The notes below the pieces were generated by a model, which worked only from the letters and a program-made list of their open reading frames with translations, searched no databases and was not told the DNA's origin. From contig DAHVQB010000009.1 of NCBI GenBank assembly GCA_027317945.1, forward strand, positions 21,713 through 85,712: 64,000 nucleotides of DNA, read 5' to 3'. This stretch comes from Microcaldota archaeon (GTDB lineage: Archaea > Micrarchaeota > Micrarchaeia > Micrarchaeales > Micrarchaeaceae). Below are positions 39,701 to 48,513 of the stretch, in pieces. The position numbers and the translations under genes were made by a program. Within the stretch, counting starts at the first letter, position 1; each line of letters opens with the position of its first letter.

Positions 39701-40209
39701 TGCTGCGCCTTGTAAACCCCTATGCCAAGTATCTTCCTTGCATGGTCAGCCAGGGCCACAGAAAGCGCTGCACTCGTGCCGCCCGCACCCCTTATGGGTC
39801 CAGCATACATAACCGATATATAATCAGAACCATCCTGATTCTTGTGGAGCTCTATGCCCTGCATTCCTTCTGTGGGCGCAACCAGTATGCCCTCGGTAAG
39901 GACGGACAGCCCTACCCTTACGGCCAATGTCAGCCTTGCCTTTATATTCATATCAAAGCGCGCGTTGGTGCATACCTCTTTAACCATTGCGAATGAGAGC
40001 TCCTGCCTGGACTTGGCATTTTTTGTCCGTATCAAGTCTGCAAGTCCGCTTATGCCTATTATACCTTCTACCCTTGTCGCCAAATCTGGCGCAGGTTTCA
40101 CCTCGACATGCAATTCCGGGTCATAACCCTTGCTCCTGGCTTCCTCGGCTACCTTGTAAGCATCGTCAAATTTTTCCGACAGCAGCGCAAAGTATTCCTT
40201 ATTATCCAT
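36757..40209 (-). CDS. polC: DNA polymerase II (PolD) large subunit DP2
   Basis: 1150-aa ORF, YAGPIRGAGGTSAALSVALADHARKILG, zinc clusters, GCDSIDGLVGHF-like core; no intein seen. Confidence 0.95.
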   Translation of the reverse strand: MDNKEYFALLSEKFDDAYKVAEEARSKGYDPELHVEVKPAPDLATRVEGIIGISGLADLIRTKNAKSRQELSFAMVKEVCTNARFDMNIKARLTLAVRVGLSVLTEGILVAPTEGMQGIELHKNQDGSDYISVMYAGPIRGAGGTSAALSVALADHARKILGIGVYKAQQTEIERYLEEIMLYHSRVARLQYLPSEDDIRVILQNCPVCVDGVPTEDMEIGIHRNVKRLDANGKPQMITNKIRGGVGLVLCEGIAQKAKSVLKYTKAVDLNWTWLNNLIKVDKMPSTIDRVESKKEAVFLQELVAGRPVLAYPDYPGSFRLRYGRSRLTGIAAKGFSPATMLLLEGFIASGTQLKVEKPGKGCIGMPVDSIEGPFVKLVSGEAFRVNTAAKAIEIKDDIAKILAVGDILVTYGDFKKTNTPLQPTSYVEEYWFEELLAAGYKGDMPEVNTFGQALELSKSYGIPMHPLFTYEYQDVSIGELGAIAKEAAKSASKVKNVASLESLELGPMEGGIEKIRAPIERLCIPHFDNGQSILVKGDCARSLVMTLGLLDANGDFIGSDKALEGYNSALDTIEAINKVSPFSIRRRSTRVGGRIGRPEKARERLMKPAPHILFPVGEFGGKERSIYKAYVEDRKRFGVPKIEADMPRYVCQVGGEATELVFCPTHNCRARIERICKTCNRKGWAEICESCGGKTSGHEPKKVDLVASIERALSNLGVQSLPKTFKGVKGLSSLDKLPEALEKGILRGMFGVYIFKDGTARFDATDAPITHFYPIEIGTSVEKLRELGYTTDCYGKPLERDDQLVELKHQDTIINRGGAAYMLNVAKFIDALLIRYYKMKPFYGVDSIDGLVGHFVVSLSPHTSAGVLGRIIGFTDANIGLAHPYVICARRRNCDGDEDTVMLLLDMLINFSRRYLPTTVGGTMDAPLILTVHVAPEEVDDEVHSMEVVRKYGLEFYKKTMSYASPGEVSIELVSDRLNKENIFYDVGFTHASSPTVLGDAPKKSTYTKLKTMHEKVDMQFKLADKLACVNKTDTARRLILSHFIPDLMGNLHSYSKQTFRCVSCNAKYRRVPLIGKCTKCKGKLLLTINKGGIEKYLGMAINLGDRYDVEPYIKQRLALLKDEIEQIFGGLGSVGEFGTKQFNLSKFM

Positions 40210-40219
40210 AAAACACAAC

Positions 40220-41731
40220 CTATAACCCTTCACCGAAGTTTATCGAATTGAATCTATGTGCCTTCATCTCGAATATCGGCATAATGCAGGGCGATGGGAT
40301 GTGCCCCTGCCTTATCTGGAAGTCGGTCCTGCCTTGCCATGTGCCGCTGTTTACGACGTCCACGCCATGGTACTCGGTAAGCCCATTCTTATGTATGTGG
40401 CCCATGTGCAGTATGTCGGGCACCTTCTCTATCACCATGTTGTCCTTTTTGCTGGGCACTACTACATTGCCTCCATATATAGGTGACAAGTGCCTGCGCT
40501 TCAAAAGCTCTACCATGGCCTTTTCCGGCTGCGCATAGCTGTTGTTCGGTATGGCGCTTATTACCGAATCCAAGGATGTACCGTGATATGAAAGCACATC
40601 GAATCCACCTAGCTTCATGTACGCAGGATTTGAAACTATGTGTATGTTGTCCTTCTTGAAGTCCCCTATTATGTCAGCGCCAAGCGGCGGCTGCGGCTCC
40701 GCCCTCTGGACTGCGTCATGATTGCCTGGCAAAACAAAAACATGCACGTAATCAGGGACTGCATCCAGGAGATTGAAAAGTAGTTTGTATTGTGCATAGA
40801 CGTCTTGTATGGCAAGATCCCTATCCTGGTTGGGATAAACCCCTATGCCATCTGCAGCATCACCCGCTATTATCATGTACTTTATTTTTCCTGCGAGATC
40901 CGCGTATTTGTCTACGCTGCCGTTAAGCCACCGCAGCATATAAGAGAAGCTCTTATCCAAGAAAAGTTTGCTGCCAACGTGCACGTCCGACATGAACGCA
41001 ATCGCGGTATCTTTTTCAGAAAACTTCTTCTCCTTTATCGGTATGTCCGGCCATACTATCTCGCTGGCCATTATGAATACATTCGATACCTTGCCCTTTA
41101 CCGCTATTACCTCATCATTCGCTATATGCCCCGCTTTCTCAAAAAGCTCCTTCGATCTGGGATTCGAGCCATTCATGAATATTACTTTGACCTCGCCAGT
41201 CTCGTCCTCCATTATCACCATTATGTTGCCGTTTTTTGTGACTATCCTGCTTGTCACAATGCCAACTAGTACTACTTCCCTTCCATTGGTGAAGCTTTTA
41301 GTGGACTCCAGGGTCTTTACAAAACCGTAGACCTTGTTCCTGTTGGTTTCCAGTATCGCGCGCATTTTTTCAAGTCTGTCCTTAAAATAATCGACAAAAT
41401 CGTTCAGGTTACCGCTGGTCTGTTCTGGATTTATAACGTTTATTGCATACTCGGCATCGAACTCCGCGGCCAAAGGGGAAAACCCGGGTTTCCGCACGAC
41501 CTCTATCTGCTCAGGGTTCTTTTCACTCATTATGGCTTTCACTACCTCCTTTATTTCATCGGAATCAATGAAGACAGCACCCTGCGCAGTCTTGTGGCTC
41601 TCTATTATCTTGGACACTAATAGGTCTACGTCTATCCCATCAGCCATGGCTCCCTTTGCATCTCCAGAAAGGAATATTCGCGCTTGGGACAGTTTTGTAG
41701 TGAGCTCCTTGAAGTATGTTTCATCGGACAT
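40220..41731 (-). CDS. polB: DNA polymerase II (PolD) small subunit DP1
   Basis: OB-fold plus phosphoesterase motifs SDVHVGSKLF, GDAADGIG, PGNHDAVQ, HMGHIHKNG. Confidence 0.95.
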   Translation of the reverse strand: MSDETYFKELTTKLSQARIFLSGDAKGAMADGIDVDLLVSKIIESHKTAQGAVFIDSDEIKEVVKAIMSEKNPEQIEVVRKPGFSPLAAEFDAEYAINVINPEQTSGNLNDFVDYFKDRLEKMRAILETNRNKVYGFVKTLESTKSFTNGREVVLVGIVTSRIVTKNGNIMVIMEDETGEVKVIFMNGSNPRSKELFEKAGHIANDEVIAVKGKVSNVFIMASEIVWPDIPIKEKKFSEKDTAIAFMSDVHVGSKLFLDKSFSYMLRWLNGSVDKYADLAGKIKYMIIAGDAADGIGVYPNQDRDLAIQDVYAQYKLLFNLLDAVPDYVHVFVLPGNHDAVQRAEPQPPLGADIIGDFKKDNIHIVSNPAYMKLGGFDVLSYHGTSLDSVISAIPNNSYAQPEKAMVELLKRRHLSPIYGGNVVVPSKKDNMVIEKVPDILHMGHIHKNGLTEYHGVDVVNSGTWQGRTDFQIRQGHIPSPCIMPIFEMKAHRFNSINFGEGL

Positions 41732-41998
41732 CTAATCCTTTATAGACTCAAGCATGCTCAATATGTTCCACAGCATCGTTCGCGCTTGCGGCGGCAAGTT
41801 TATGTCGTTGCTCACAACATCTATGCTATAAATAGCACCAGCCACCCTGATCGTATACTCCCCTCCTTCGTTCAGCTTCTTCCTGGCTTCTCCTACGGCG
41901 CCCCTTACATTTTTTGGTACCGTGGTGTCACCTATGAGAGAATCCATCTGTCGCGTTATCTGATCTATTAGGGCAGCAACCTTCTTTTCATCGTCCAT
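41732..41998 (-). CDS. UPF0147 family protein
   Basis: VPKNVRGAVGEARKKLNEGGEYTIRVAGAIYSIDVVSNDINLPPQARTMLWNILSMLE. Confidence 0.85.
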   Translation of the reverse strand: MDDEKKVAALIDQITRQMDSLIGDTTVPKNVRGAVGEARKKLNEGGEYTIRVAGAIYSIDVVSNDINLPPQARTMLWNILSMLESIKD

Positions 41999-42145
41999 AC
42001 ATGCACCCCCTGAATAACTAGTAGACTTACTTAATTCTATACTTATTTAGCCCTATCCTAAATCCCCTTTACCAAATTTATTAACGCCAAAATACGAAAT
42101 GTGTACATGCTATTTATTCGTTGTTGCCCGTATACTCCTGAGCAG

Positions 42146-42958
42146 ATGGCAGATACTGATGACGTTGTAAACCAATTCTCAGGAATGATATCGAGAGAGC
42201 ATGCATCAAGGATTGCGAGAAACCGTAGCGAGCATGCAGCGATTGACGGCAATGGGGCGTACAAAAGCGTAGCAGCGGTAAAGGAAGTGCTAAGCTTCAT
42301 CGAATCGGTAAAAAAATCAAAACTTGGTGCTGGGGGATCATTCAAGGCGCCGAGATACGTGGTAGACGTTCAGGATATCGTATACAGGGTATTCAATCAA
42401 GAGGCGTATGCAGTCAAGGGGAAGCACAGCCCTAAGAGGGTTGCAGTGTTGGGTACGGCGGGCAATGCGATGAAGCTCAACCTCCTGGGCAAAGCTGCAA
42501 TCGATGTTGACTCCAAGCTGATAGAGCGCGGCTCCGTGGTCCTTGTGACTAACGCAGCAATAGACATCGCTTCTGAAGAGCTGGACAGTTCAAGGTCGAC
42601 ATACATAAGCGTGATATCGCCTCCGCATGGCGTGATAAGCGATTTTTCACTTCTTAAAGGCGGCGATAGCAAGGTGGACCTGGTCGGCAGGGTGGTAGAG
42701 ATATCCAAAGCAAAAAGCATCGCGAGGGAGGCGGGCAGCGTCCTTGCATGCACATGCATACTATCAGATGAGAAGAATAAAAAAATAACCGTATCGCTTT
42801 TTGGTTCATGCGCGCTGGCCATGGAGAAAATAGGGACGCAAAGCGTCATAAAACTGGAATTCTGCTCGGTTAGGGATGCAGATGGCGCGCTTAGGGTCAA
42901 TGCGGGCGACACATCCCGCGTATTTCGGATGCATCCCGGCGGCATGAAAGAGTGCTAA
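42146..42958 (+). CDS. Probable OB-fold (RPA-like) protein
   Basis: OB-like segment KVDLVGRVVEISKAK...GSVLACTCILSDEKNKKITVSLFGSCA; start at MADTDD. Confidence 0.45.
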   Translation: MADTDDVVNQFSGMISREHASRIARNRSEHAAIDGNGAYKSVAAVKEVLSFIESVKKSKLGAGGSFKAPRYVVDVQDIVYRVFNQEAYAVKGKHSPKRVAVLGTAGNAMKLNLLGKAAIDVDSKLIERGSVVLVTNAAIDIASEELDSSRSTYISVISPPHGVISDFSLLKGGDSKVDLVGRVVEISKAKSIAREAGSVLACTCILSDEKNKKITVSLFGSCALAMEKIGTQSVIKLEFCSVRDADGALRVNAGDTSRVFRMHPGGMKEC

Positions 42959-45753
42959 CGCTCCCCATATTTCTGCAGGAAACTAAGATAGTTGCTGACA
43001 ACCTGCTCCGGTGCCGATGGCTTGGTGGTCTTAAGCACGTCCTCTATCATCTTCATGCTTATATTTACGTCAACCGAAGTTTCAACAGTTTTCTCCAATG
43101 CCTTTGTCTTGGCTTCCCTGCATACATTGGCTATGTCTGCCCCTGTGAAACCTCTGGTCTGGCCGGCTAGCTTTTCAAAGTCGATGTCTTCGGACAGAGG
43201 CGCTTGCATGAGGTAATGCTGGAAAAGCTCCTTTCTTTGTGCGACAGCGGGCGGCTTCACGAATATTATTTTGTCAAACCTGCCTGGCCTTAGTAATGCA
43301 GGGTCAAGCACCTCCGGGTTGTTGGTTGCGCCGACTATGAGTACGTTGGATAGCTTGCCAACTCCGTCTATTTCCTGGAGTATCTGGCTTACCCTTTGCA
43401 CTACGGCTTCGCTTGCGCCCTCCCTCCTAGGGAAGAGGCCGTCTATCTCATCTATGAGGATTACTGCTGGGGCATTCTCCCTCGCCCTGTTGAAAATCTC
43501 CTTTATGGTGTTCACTGCGTTATCGCTTCCCATCTGCATGAGGACGGACCCGTTTACTTCGACTATGTTTACCCCTGTGAGCTCGCTTATCATGGCTTTC
43601 ATGAGGAGCGTCTTGCCAGTTCCCGGCGGCCCGAACAGCAGTATGCCATTTATGTTCTTGATATCATACTTTTTCAGCAGTTCTGGCCTCAAGAGCGGTA
43701 TCTCTATCGCATCCGCGATCGCCTTCTTCGCATCGGGGAGTCCTATGACCTCATCAATCCCGACCTTCTCGCCCACCTGCTCTTCCGCTTCCCCTGTGCT
43801 TCTGCGCTGGAAGTCCATCTTGAAGTTCGTGTACTCCTCAAGCTGTGCAATGGAAGTTGACGGTTTGGTGTTGCTTAGCGCATTGAGCAGCTCCTTCATT
43901 CCTATGCTCAGTACCTTCCTCTCGCTTGCCGCCTCCTGTGCCATCTGCTGTGCCACGTTTTCGCACAGCGCCTTAATATCCGCCCCGGAGAATCTCTCGG
44001 TCTTATACGCGAGCTGGTCATAATTGATGTTTTTGGCTATCGGCAATTTTGTCAGGTAGATATTGAATATCTCCTTCCTTGCTTTCGCGTCCGGCAGCGG
44101 CATGTATATGATTTTGTCAAACCTGCCTGGCCTGATTATCGCAGGGTCCAAAATGTTTGGGGCATTTGTTGCGCCCACTATTATAACATTTTCAACCTTG
44201 CTGAATCCGTCCATCTCCTGCAATAGCTGCGAAAGCGCGTTTGTCTGTGTATCGGATTCCGGGCTCTGGCTTCTCGTGCGCGCAATCGCGTCTATTTCAT
44301 CGAAGAAGAGCACGCACGGCGCATGCTTGGCTGCGGTTTCAAACACTTTCGCTATCATCCTCTCTGTCTCCCCAGGATAAGCTGATATCAGGTTAGATGC
44401 CTTGACAACGTAAAAGCCCGCGTGCATCTCATTCGACAGCGCACGCATCATCATCGTTTTTCCAGTGCCGGGCGGCCCGAAGAACAACACGCCCTTGGTT
44501 GGCTTTACATTATAAGCCTTGGAGACGCCGCGCTGTTCTATGGGGGCGAGTATGGCGTCATGAAGCTCCTTCTTCGTGGCTTCATAGCCCCCTATGTCCT
44601 TAAACGTCTCTTTGGTCGCACCGCGGCCCAATGATTCAAAAGCCTCCCCAAACTCCATCCGTATGTCCTTCTTCCTTACCTCCTGTACTTTTATTATGTC
44701 AATCCCTTTCAACTGCATCACGTACATGAGCACGGGTGCCACCGCAAAGCTGACAAGCGGAAATATCGCGCCATAGCCAAGCCCGCCTATCGAAGACAGC
44801 GCAATCGCTATCATCGGGTACGCCACTCCTGGCAGCGACGCTATCACACCTTTCATCTCCGATCTGTTGGAACCCCCTATCCATGCTATCACCCAGATTG
44901 TGCCCAGCAGCACTATGAGCATAGCCATGTAATATTGCGGCTCGAATCCCAGCGAACTAATCATAGTGAATATCATACCCGGAAGGACGCTGATAGTGGT
45001 TGAATTTGTCACACCAGAAAGTGCAGTCGAGAGCCCGCTTCCGAAATTGCCAAGGGACAGCCCTGCCTTTCCTCCAAGTGCGCCTGCAGACCCTGCCAGT
45101 ACTGCTAGTTTTGCGTGCGCTGCGTAGGCGTTGTAAGCAATGTATCCTGTGTTCTGCATCCCTGTTGCTGCGGAAAGCGCGACCACGCTTATTATTGTAA
45201 CGGCTATCACAACCATGGACCGTTTCCAGTCCAGTACAAGAACTGACATGATAAAGGCAGGTATCTCAAATATCAGCCCTAAGGGCGAGAAAGCAAGCCC
45301 CACGAGTATGTAAGCGAAGGCGAGCGAACGGTAATAAAGATAGCCGGCGATTAGCGATGCGCTTACGATGAAAAGAAACAGCAGTGCCAACCCCGGTACC
45401 TGGTAAGCTATTGCCGGGAATATGACTATCATAAGGAATATGAGCCCCAGGAACGGATAGAAAATGGCCAGCGCTATCAGCGCTATGAGTATGAGCAATA
45501 ATATTGCAGCAGGATAGAACGGCAAGGCAGTGGCTATAGCTATGAATGCAATCGCAATCAGGGCGGCATCGAACGCGCTATCCTTGGAAGTCACCCTAGC
45601 AATCGCGTCCTTTAGCGTATATAGCTGAAATGTCAGGTCGCTCTCTTTGCCCTGCGATGCTTTGACTATCTCACCATCATCCGTAACCGGGTTGTCTTCC
45701 CTTCCTTCGTCTGGTTCGTCCACCGGCTCGTTCTTCGAAATCATAAAAATCAT
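42955..45753 (-). CDS. Membrane-anchored tandem AAA+ ATPase (Cdc48/VCP-like D1 and D2)
   Basis: ~10 hydrophobic segments in first ~340 aa, then two AAA modules: GVLFFGPPGTGKTMMM and GILLFGPPGTGKTLLM, both with DEID and GRFDKII motifs. Confidence 0.88.
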   Translation of the reverse strand: MIFMISKNEPVDEPDEGREDNPVTDDGEIVKASQGKESDLTFQLYTLKDAIARVTSKDSAFDAALIAIAFIAIATALPFYPAAILLLILIALIALAIFYPFLGLIFLMIVIFPAIAYQVPGLALLFLFIVSASLIAGYLYYRSLAFAYILVGLAFSPLGLIFEIPAFIMSVLVLDWKRSMVVIAVTIISVVALSAATGMQNTGYIAYNAYAAHAKLAVLAGSAGALGGKAGLSLGNFGSGLSTALSGVTNSTTISVLPGMIFTMISSLGFEPQYYMAMLIVLLGTIWVIAWIGGSNRSEMKGVIASLPGVAYPMIAIALSSIGGLGYGAIFPLVSFAVAPVLMYVMQLKGIDIIKVQEVRKKDIRMEFGEAFESLGRGATKETFKDIGGYEATKKELHDAILAPIEQRGVSKAYNVKPTKGVLFFGPPGTGKTMMMRALSNEMHAGFYVVKASNLISAYPGETERMIAKVFETAAKHAPCVLFFDEIDAIARTRSQSPESDTQTNALSQLLQEMDGFSKVENVIIVGATNAPNILDPAIIRPGRFDKIIYMPLPDAKARKEIFNIYLTKLPIAKNINYDQLAYKTERFSGADIKALCENVAQQMAQEAASERKVLSIGMKELLNALSNTKPSTSIAQLEEYTNFKMDFQRRSTGEAEEQVGEKVGIDEVIGLPDAKKAIADAIEIPLLRPELLKKYDIKNINGILLFGPPGTGKTLLMKAMISELTGVNIVEVNGSVLMQMGSDNAVNTIKEIFNRARENAPAVILIDEIDGLFPRREGASEAVVQRVSQILQEIDGVGKLSNVLIVGATNNPEVLDPALLRPGRFDKIIFVKPPAVAQRKELFQHYLMQAPLSEDIDFEKLAGQTRGFTGADIANVCREAKTKALEKTVETSVDVNISMKMIEDVLKTTKPSAPEQVVSNYLSFLQKYGER

Positions 45754-45873
45754 ATTACATTCCGATAATCGGCATCCACCTAAACGTTTTGATTACACAT
45801 TTTATAATGTTTGCTCACGGGGCTGCCTTACCAAAGAAAGTGATTTAAATTAGGTTGTAAAATAGTGTATGTT

Positions 45874-45975
45874 CCCGTTGTAGCTCAATGGCAGAGCGGC
45901 CGGCTGTAGCTTGTTGGCTTCTTGGACTTACAAGGAGATACCGGCAGGTTAGGTGTTCGACTCACCTCAACGGGA
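45874..45975 (+). tRNA. tRNA-Tyr(GTA) with intron 45910-45939
   Basis: CCCGTTG...CAACGGG acceptor; anticodon stem GCCGG/CCGGC, loop CTGTAG|intron|A; T-arm AGGTGTTCGACTCACCT; intron after position 37. Confidence 0.9.
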
Positions 45976-46023
45976 AATAACGCTGCCATGTTGGCGGCGA
46001 TAATGCTGCACGGTTGTGATTTG

Positions 46024-47316
46024 ATGCTAAAGTTTTCACATATAAAACAGGCAGAGCAGAGCGTGGACAAGGAAGTTACCATAGCGGGCTGGGTCCATAG
46101 GAAAAGGCAGAGCGGCGGCGTCGCATTCATAATAATGCGTGACAGCACAGGCACAATGCAAATAGCAGTAAAGAAGGACAAGGTGGATGCAGCATCATGG
46201 AAGGCCGTTACCGATACAACGATAGAATCCAGCATAATCGCAGAGGGCATCGTTAAGGAAGACAAGAGGGCCCCAACGGGCTTCGAGCTAGAAGCCGCCA
46301 ATTTTTCCAATACCGGCATATCTGAACCTTTTCCGATCACGGAATTCCAAAGTACTGAACTGCTGTTGGACAAGAGGCATCTGTGGCTGAGGAGCCAAAA
46401 GATGACCGGCATATTGAAGGCAAGGGCTTACCTATTCAAGTACTTGCGCGACTTCTTATCAGAAAAGCAATTCTGGGAGGTCACGCCGCCTATCATAACG
46501 AAGGCAGGGGGCGAGGGCGGAGCCGATATGTTTGCCATAGATTTCTTCGGCACAAAGGCATACTTGACGCAGTCATCGCAATTGTATCTTGAGGCTCTCG
46601 TGCCGGTGTTGGAACATGTGTACGACCTTGTCCCTTCTTTCAGGGCGGAAAAGTCGCGCACAGTAAAGCATCTCGCAGAGTATTGGCATCTTGAAGTTGA
46701 GGCAGGCTATTACTCCCAGGAAGACAACATGAAGCTGCAGGAGGACATGATAGAATACGTATGCCAGAGATTCGTAAAGGAGCAGGGTTCACTCCTGCAA
46801 TCGCTAAACGTTGATGCGAATAGGCTTTCAGTGGTCAAGGCGCCTTTCAAGAGGCTCACATATGACGAGGCCCTTAAGCAGCTGAAACAAAATGGGATCA
46901 AAAAGGAATGGCTGGATGACATAGGCGCGGAGGATGAGAAGGTGCTGACCGAAAAGGAGGAGAAGCCGATTTTCATATACAAGTGGCCATTGAAGATAAA
47001 GGCTTTCTACATGCGCGAGGATCCAGACAATCCTGAGTTCGCGTTATGCTCTGACATGCAGGCGCCTCACGGTCACGGCGAGATAGTTGGGAGCAGCGAG
47101 AGGGTATATGATTACAAGGAAATGGCGGACCGCCTGAACAAATACGGCCTGCAGGAGAAGGATTACTACTGGTACACTGACATAAGGAAGTATGGCACGA
47201 TACCACACAGCGGTTTCGGCCTTGGCGTCGAGCGTCTCTTGAAATGGATGCTAGACCTGGATCACATAAGAGACGCAATACCGTTCCCAAGGATGGCGAA
47301 CAGGGTAGAGCCCTGA
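46024..47316 (+). CDS. asnS: Asparaginyl-tRNA synthetase (AsnRS/AspRS-like class IIb)
   Basis: OB-fold then TQSSQLYLEALV, FRAEKSRTVKHLAEYWHLE, GFGLGVERLLKW; start at MLKFSH. Confidence 0.88.
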   Translation: MLKFSHIKQAEQSVDKEVTIAGWVHRKRQSGGVAFIIMRDSTGTMQIAVKKDKVDAASWKAVTDTTIESSIIAEGIVKEDKRAPTGFELEAANFSNTGISEPFPITEFQSTELLLDKRHLWLRSQKMTGILKARAYLFKYLRDFLSEKQFWEVTPPIITKAGGEGGADMFAIDFFGTKAYLTQSSQLYLEALVPVLEHVYDLVPSFRAEKSRTVKHLAEYWHLEVEAGYYSQEDNMKLQEDMIEYVCQRFVKEQGSLLQSLNVDANRLSVVKAPFKRLTYDEALKQLKQNGIKKEWLDDIGAEDEKVLTEKEEKPIFIYKWPLKIKAFYMREDPDNPEFALCSDMQAPHGHGEIVGSSERVYDYKEMADRLNKYGLQEKDYYWYTDIRKYGTIPHSGFGLGVERLLKWMLDLDHIRDAIPFPRMANRVEP

Positions 47317-47333
47317 TTCCATAGTTGCTCCAG

Positions 47334-48497
47334 TCATCTCCCAACGGCTTTCAGCGTGGCCTTAAGGTCCATTATTATATCATCCGCATTCTCAAGCCCT
47401 ACGGAAAGCCGTATCAAAGCCTCACTTATGCCAAGCTCCTCTCTGGCCTTTCTGGGTATCTCGGAATGCGTCATCGATGCTGGGTGTTCTGCCAAGGACT
47501 TCACGCCACCCAGATCTTCCGCAAGGCTTACCAGCCTCAGCGATTCCAAGAACTTCATAGCGGCGCGCCGCCCGCCCTTGACTTCGAATGTTATCATCCC
47601 GCCAAAACCGTTCATCTGTCTCTTGGCCAGTTCATGCTGTGGATGGCTCTCTAACCCAGGATAGCGCACTTTGGACACTGCGCTTTGCGATTCCAAGAAT
47701 TCTGCGACCTTCACCGCATTTAATCCATGCTCGCGCATCCTTAGCGGTAGGGTCTTTATCCCGCGCATTACAAGATAGCTGTCAAATGCCGAAAGGAGCG
47801 TCCCGGCAGCGTTCTGCAGGAATTTTATTTTTTCATAAAGGGTTTCATCCGAAAGCATTATCGCGCCGCCTATCGAATCGCTATGGCCGTTTATGTATTT
47901 CGTTGTGCTGTACACAGATACGTCTGCAGACAGCTCAAGCGGCCTCTGGAAGTAAGGCGTAGCAAAAGTGTTGTCCACGCCAACGACCGCGCCGTGTTCG
48001 TGCGCTATGGAAGATATGGCGCGTATGTCACACAACTTTAGCAAAGGGTTCGTAGGTGTTTCCAGCCATACCAGCCGCGTGTTCTTGCGCATTGCTTTCC
48101 TAACGTTAGATGAGTTTGTTGCATCAACGTACGTAACCGATACGCCGAATTTTGCCATAACCTTGTCCAGCAGCCTCTTCGTGCCGCCATAAAGGTCATC
48201 AAATGCGACTATGTTGTCGCCTGCCTTAAGTAGTGCAAGGAACAGGGACGTTTCGGCAGCTAGGCCGGAAGAAAATGCTATGCCATGCTTGGCACCTTCT
48301 ATGGCAGCAAGCTTGGACTCTAGCGCATGGCGCGTAGGATTATCTGTTCTGGAGTAAGCGTAGCCGCCTGTTGGCTTGTCAACTTCGCGCCTGGCGAAAG
48401 TCGATGACAGATGTATCGGGGTATTGATGTCCCCAGTGCCGCCCACTTCAAGATTTGGCTCATCCCCAACATGTATAGCTTCAGTTTCGAATTCCAT
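47334..48497 (-). CDS. Cystathionine gamma-synthase/lyase family PLP enzyme
   Basis: YSRTDNPTRHALE, VYSTTKYINGHSD PLP-lysine motif. Confidence 0.92.
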   Translation of the reverse strand: MEFETEAIHVGDEPNLEVGGTGDINTPIHLSSTFARREVDKPTGGYAYSRTDNPTRHALESKLAAIEGAKHGIAFSSGLAAETSLFLALLKAGDNIVAFDDLYGGTKRLLDKVMAKFGVSVTYVDATNSSNVRKAMRKNTRLVWLETPTNPLLKLCDIRAISSIAHEHGAVVGVDNTFATPYFQRPLELSADVSVYSTTKYINGHSDSIGGAIMLSDETLYEKIKFLQNAAGTLLSAFDSYLVMRGIKTLPLRMREHGLNAVKVAEFLESQSAVSKVRYPGLESHPQHELAKRQMNGFGGMITFEVKGGRRAAMKFLESLRLVSLAEDLGGVKSLAEHPASMTHSEIPRKAREELGISEALIRLSVGLENADDIIMDLKATLKAVGR

Positions 48498-48513
48498 AAT
48501 TTCACCAAAAGTT

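Noticed and set aside
36757-40209. Possible intein in DP2
   Set aside because: Length (~1150 aa) fits an uninterrupted DP2 and no Hint/homing-endonuclease motifs were seen
43271-44023. 250-aa plus-strand ORF
   Set aside because: Antisense to the AAA+ modules; shadow ORF
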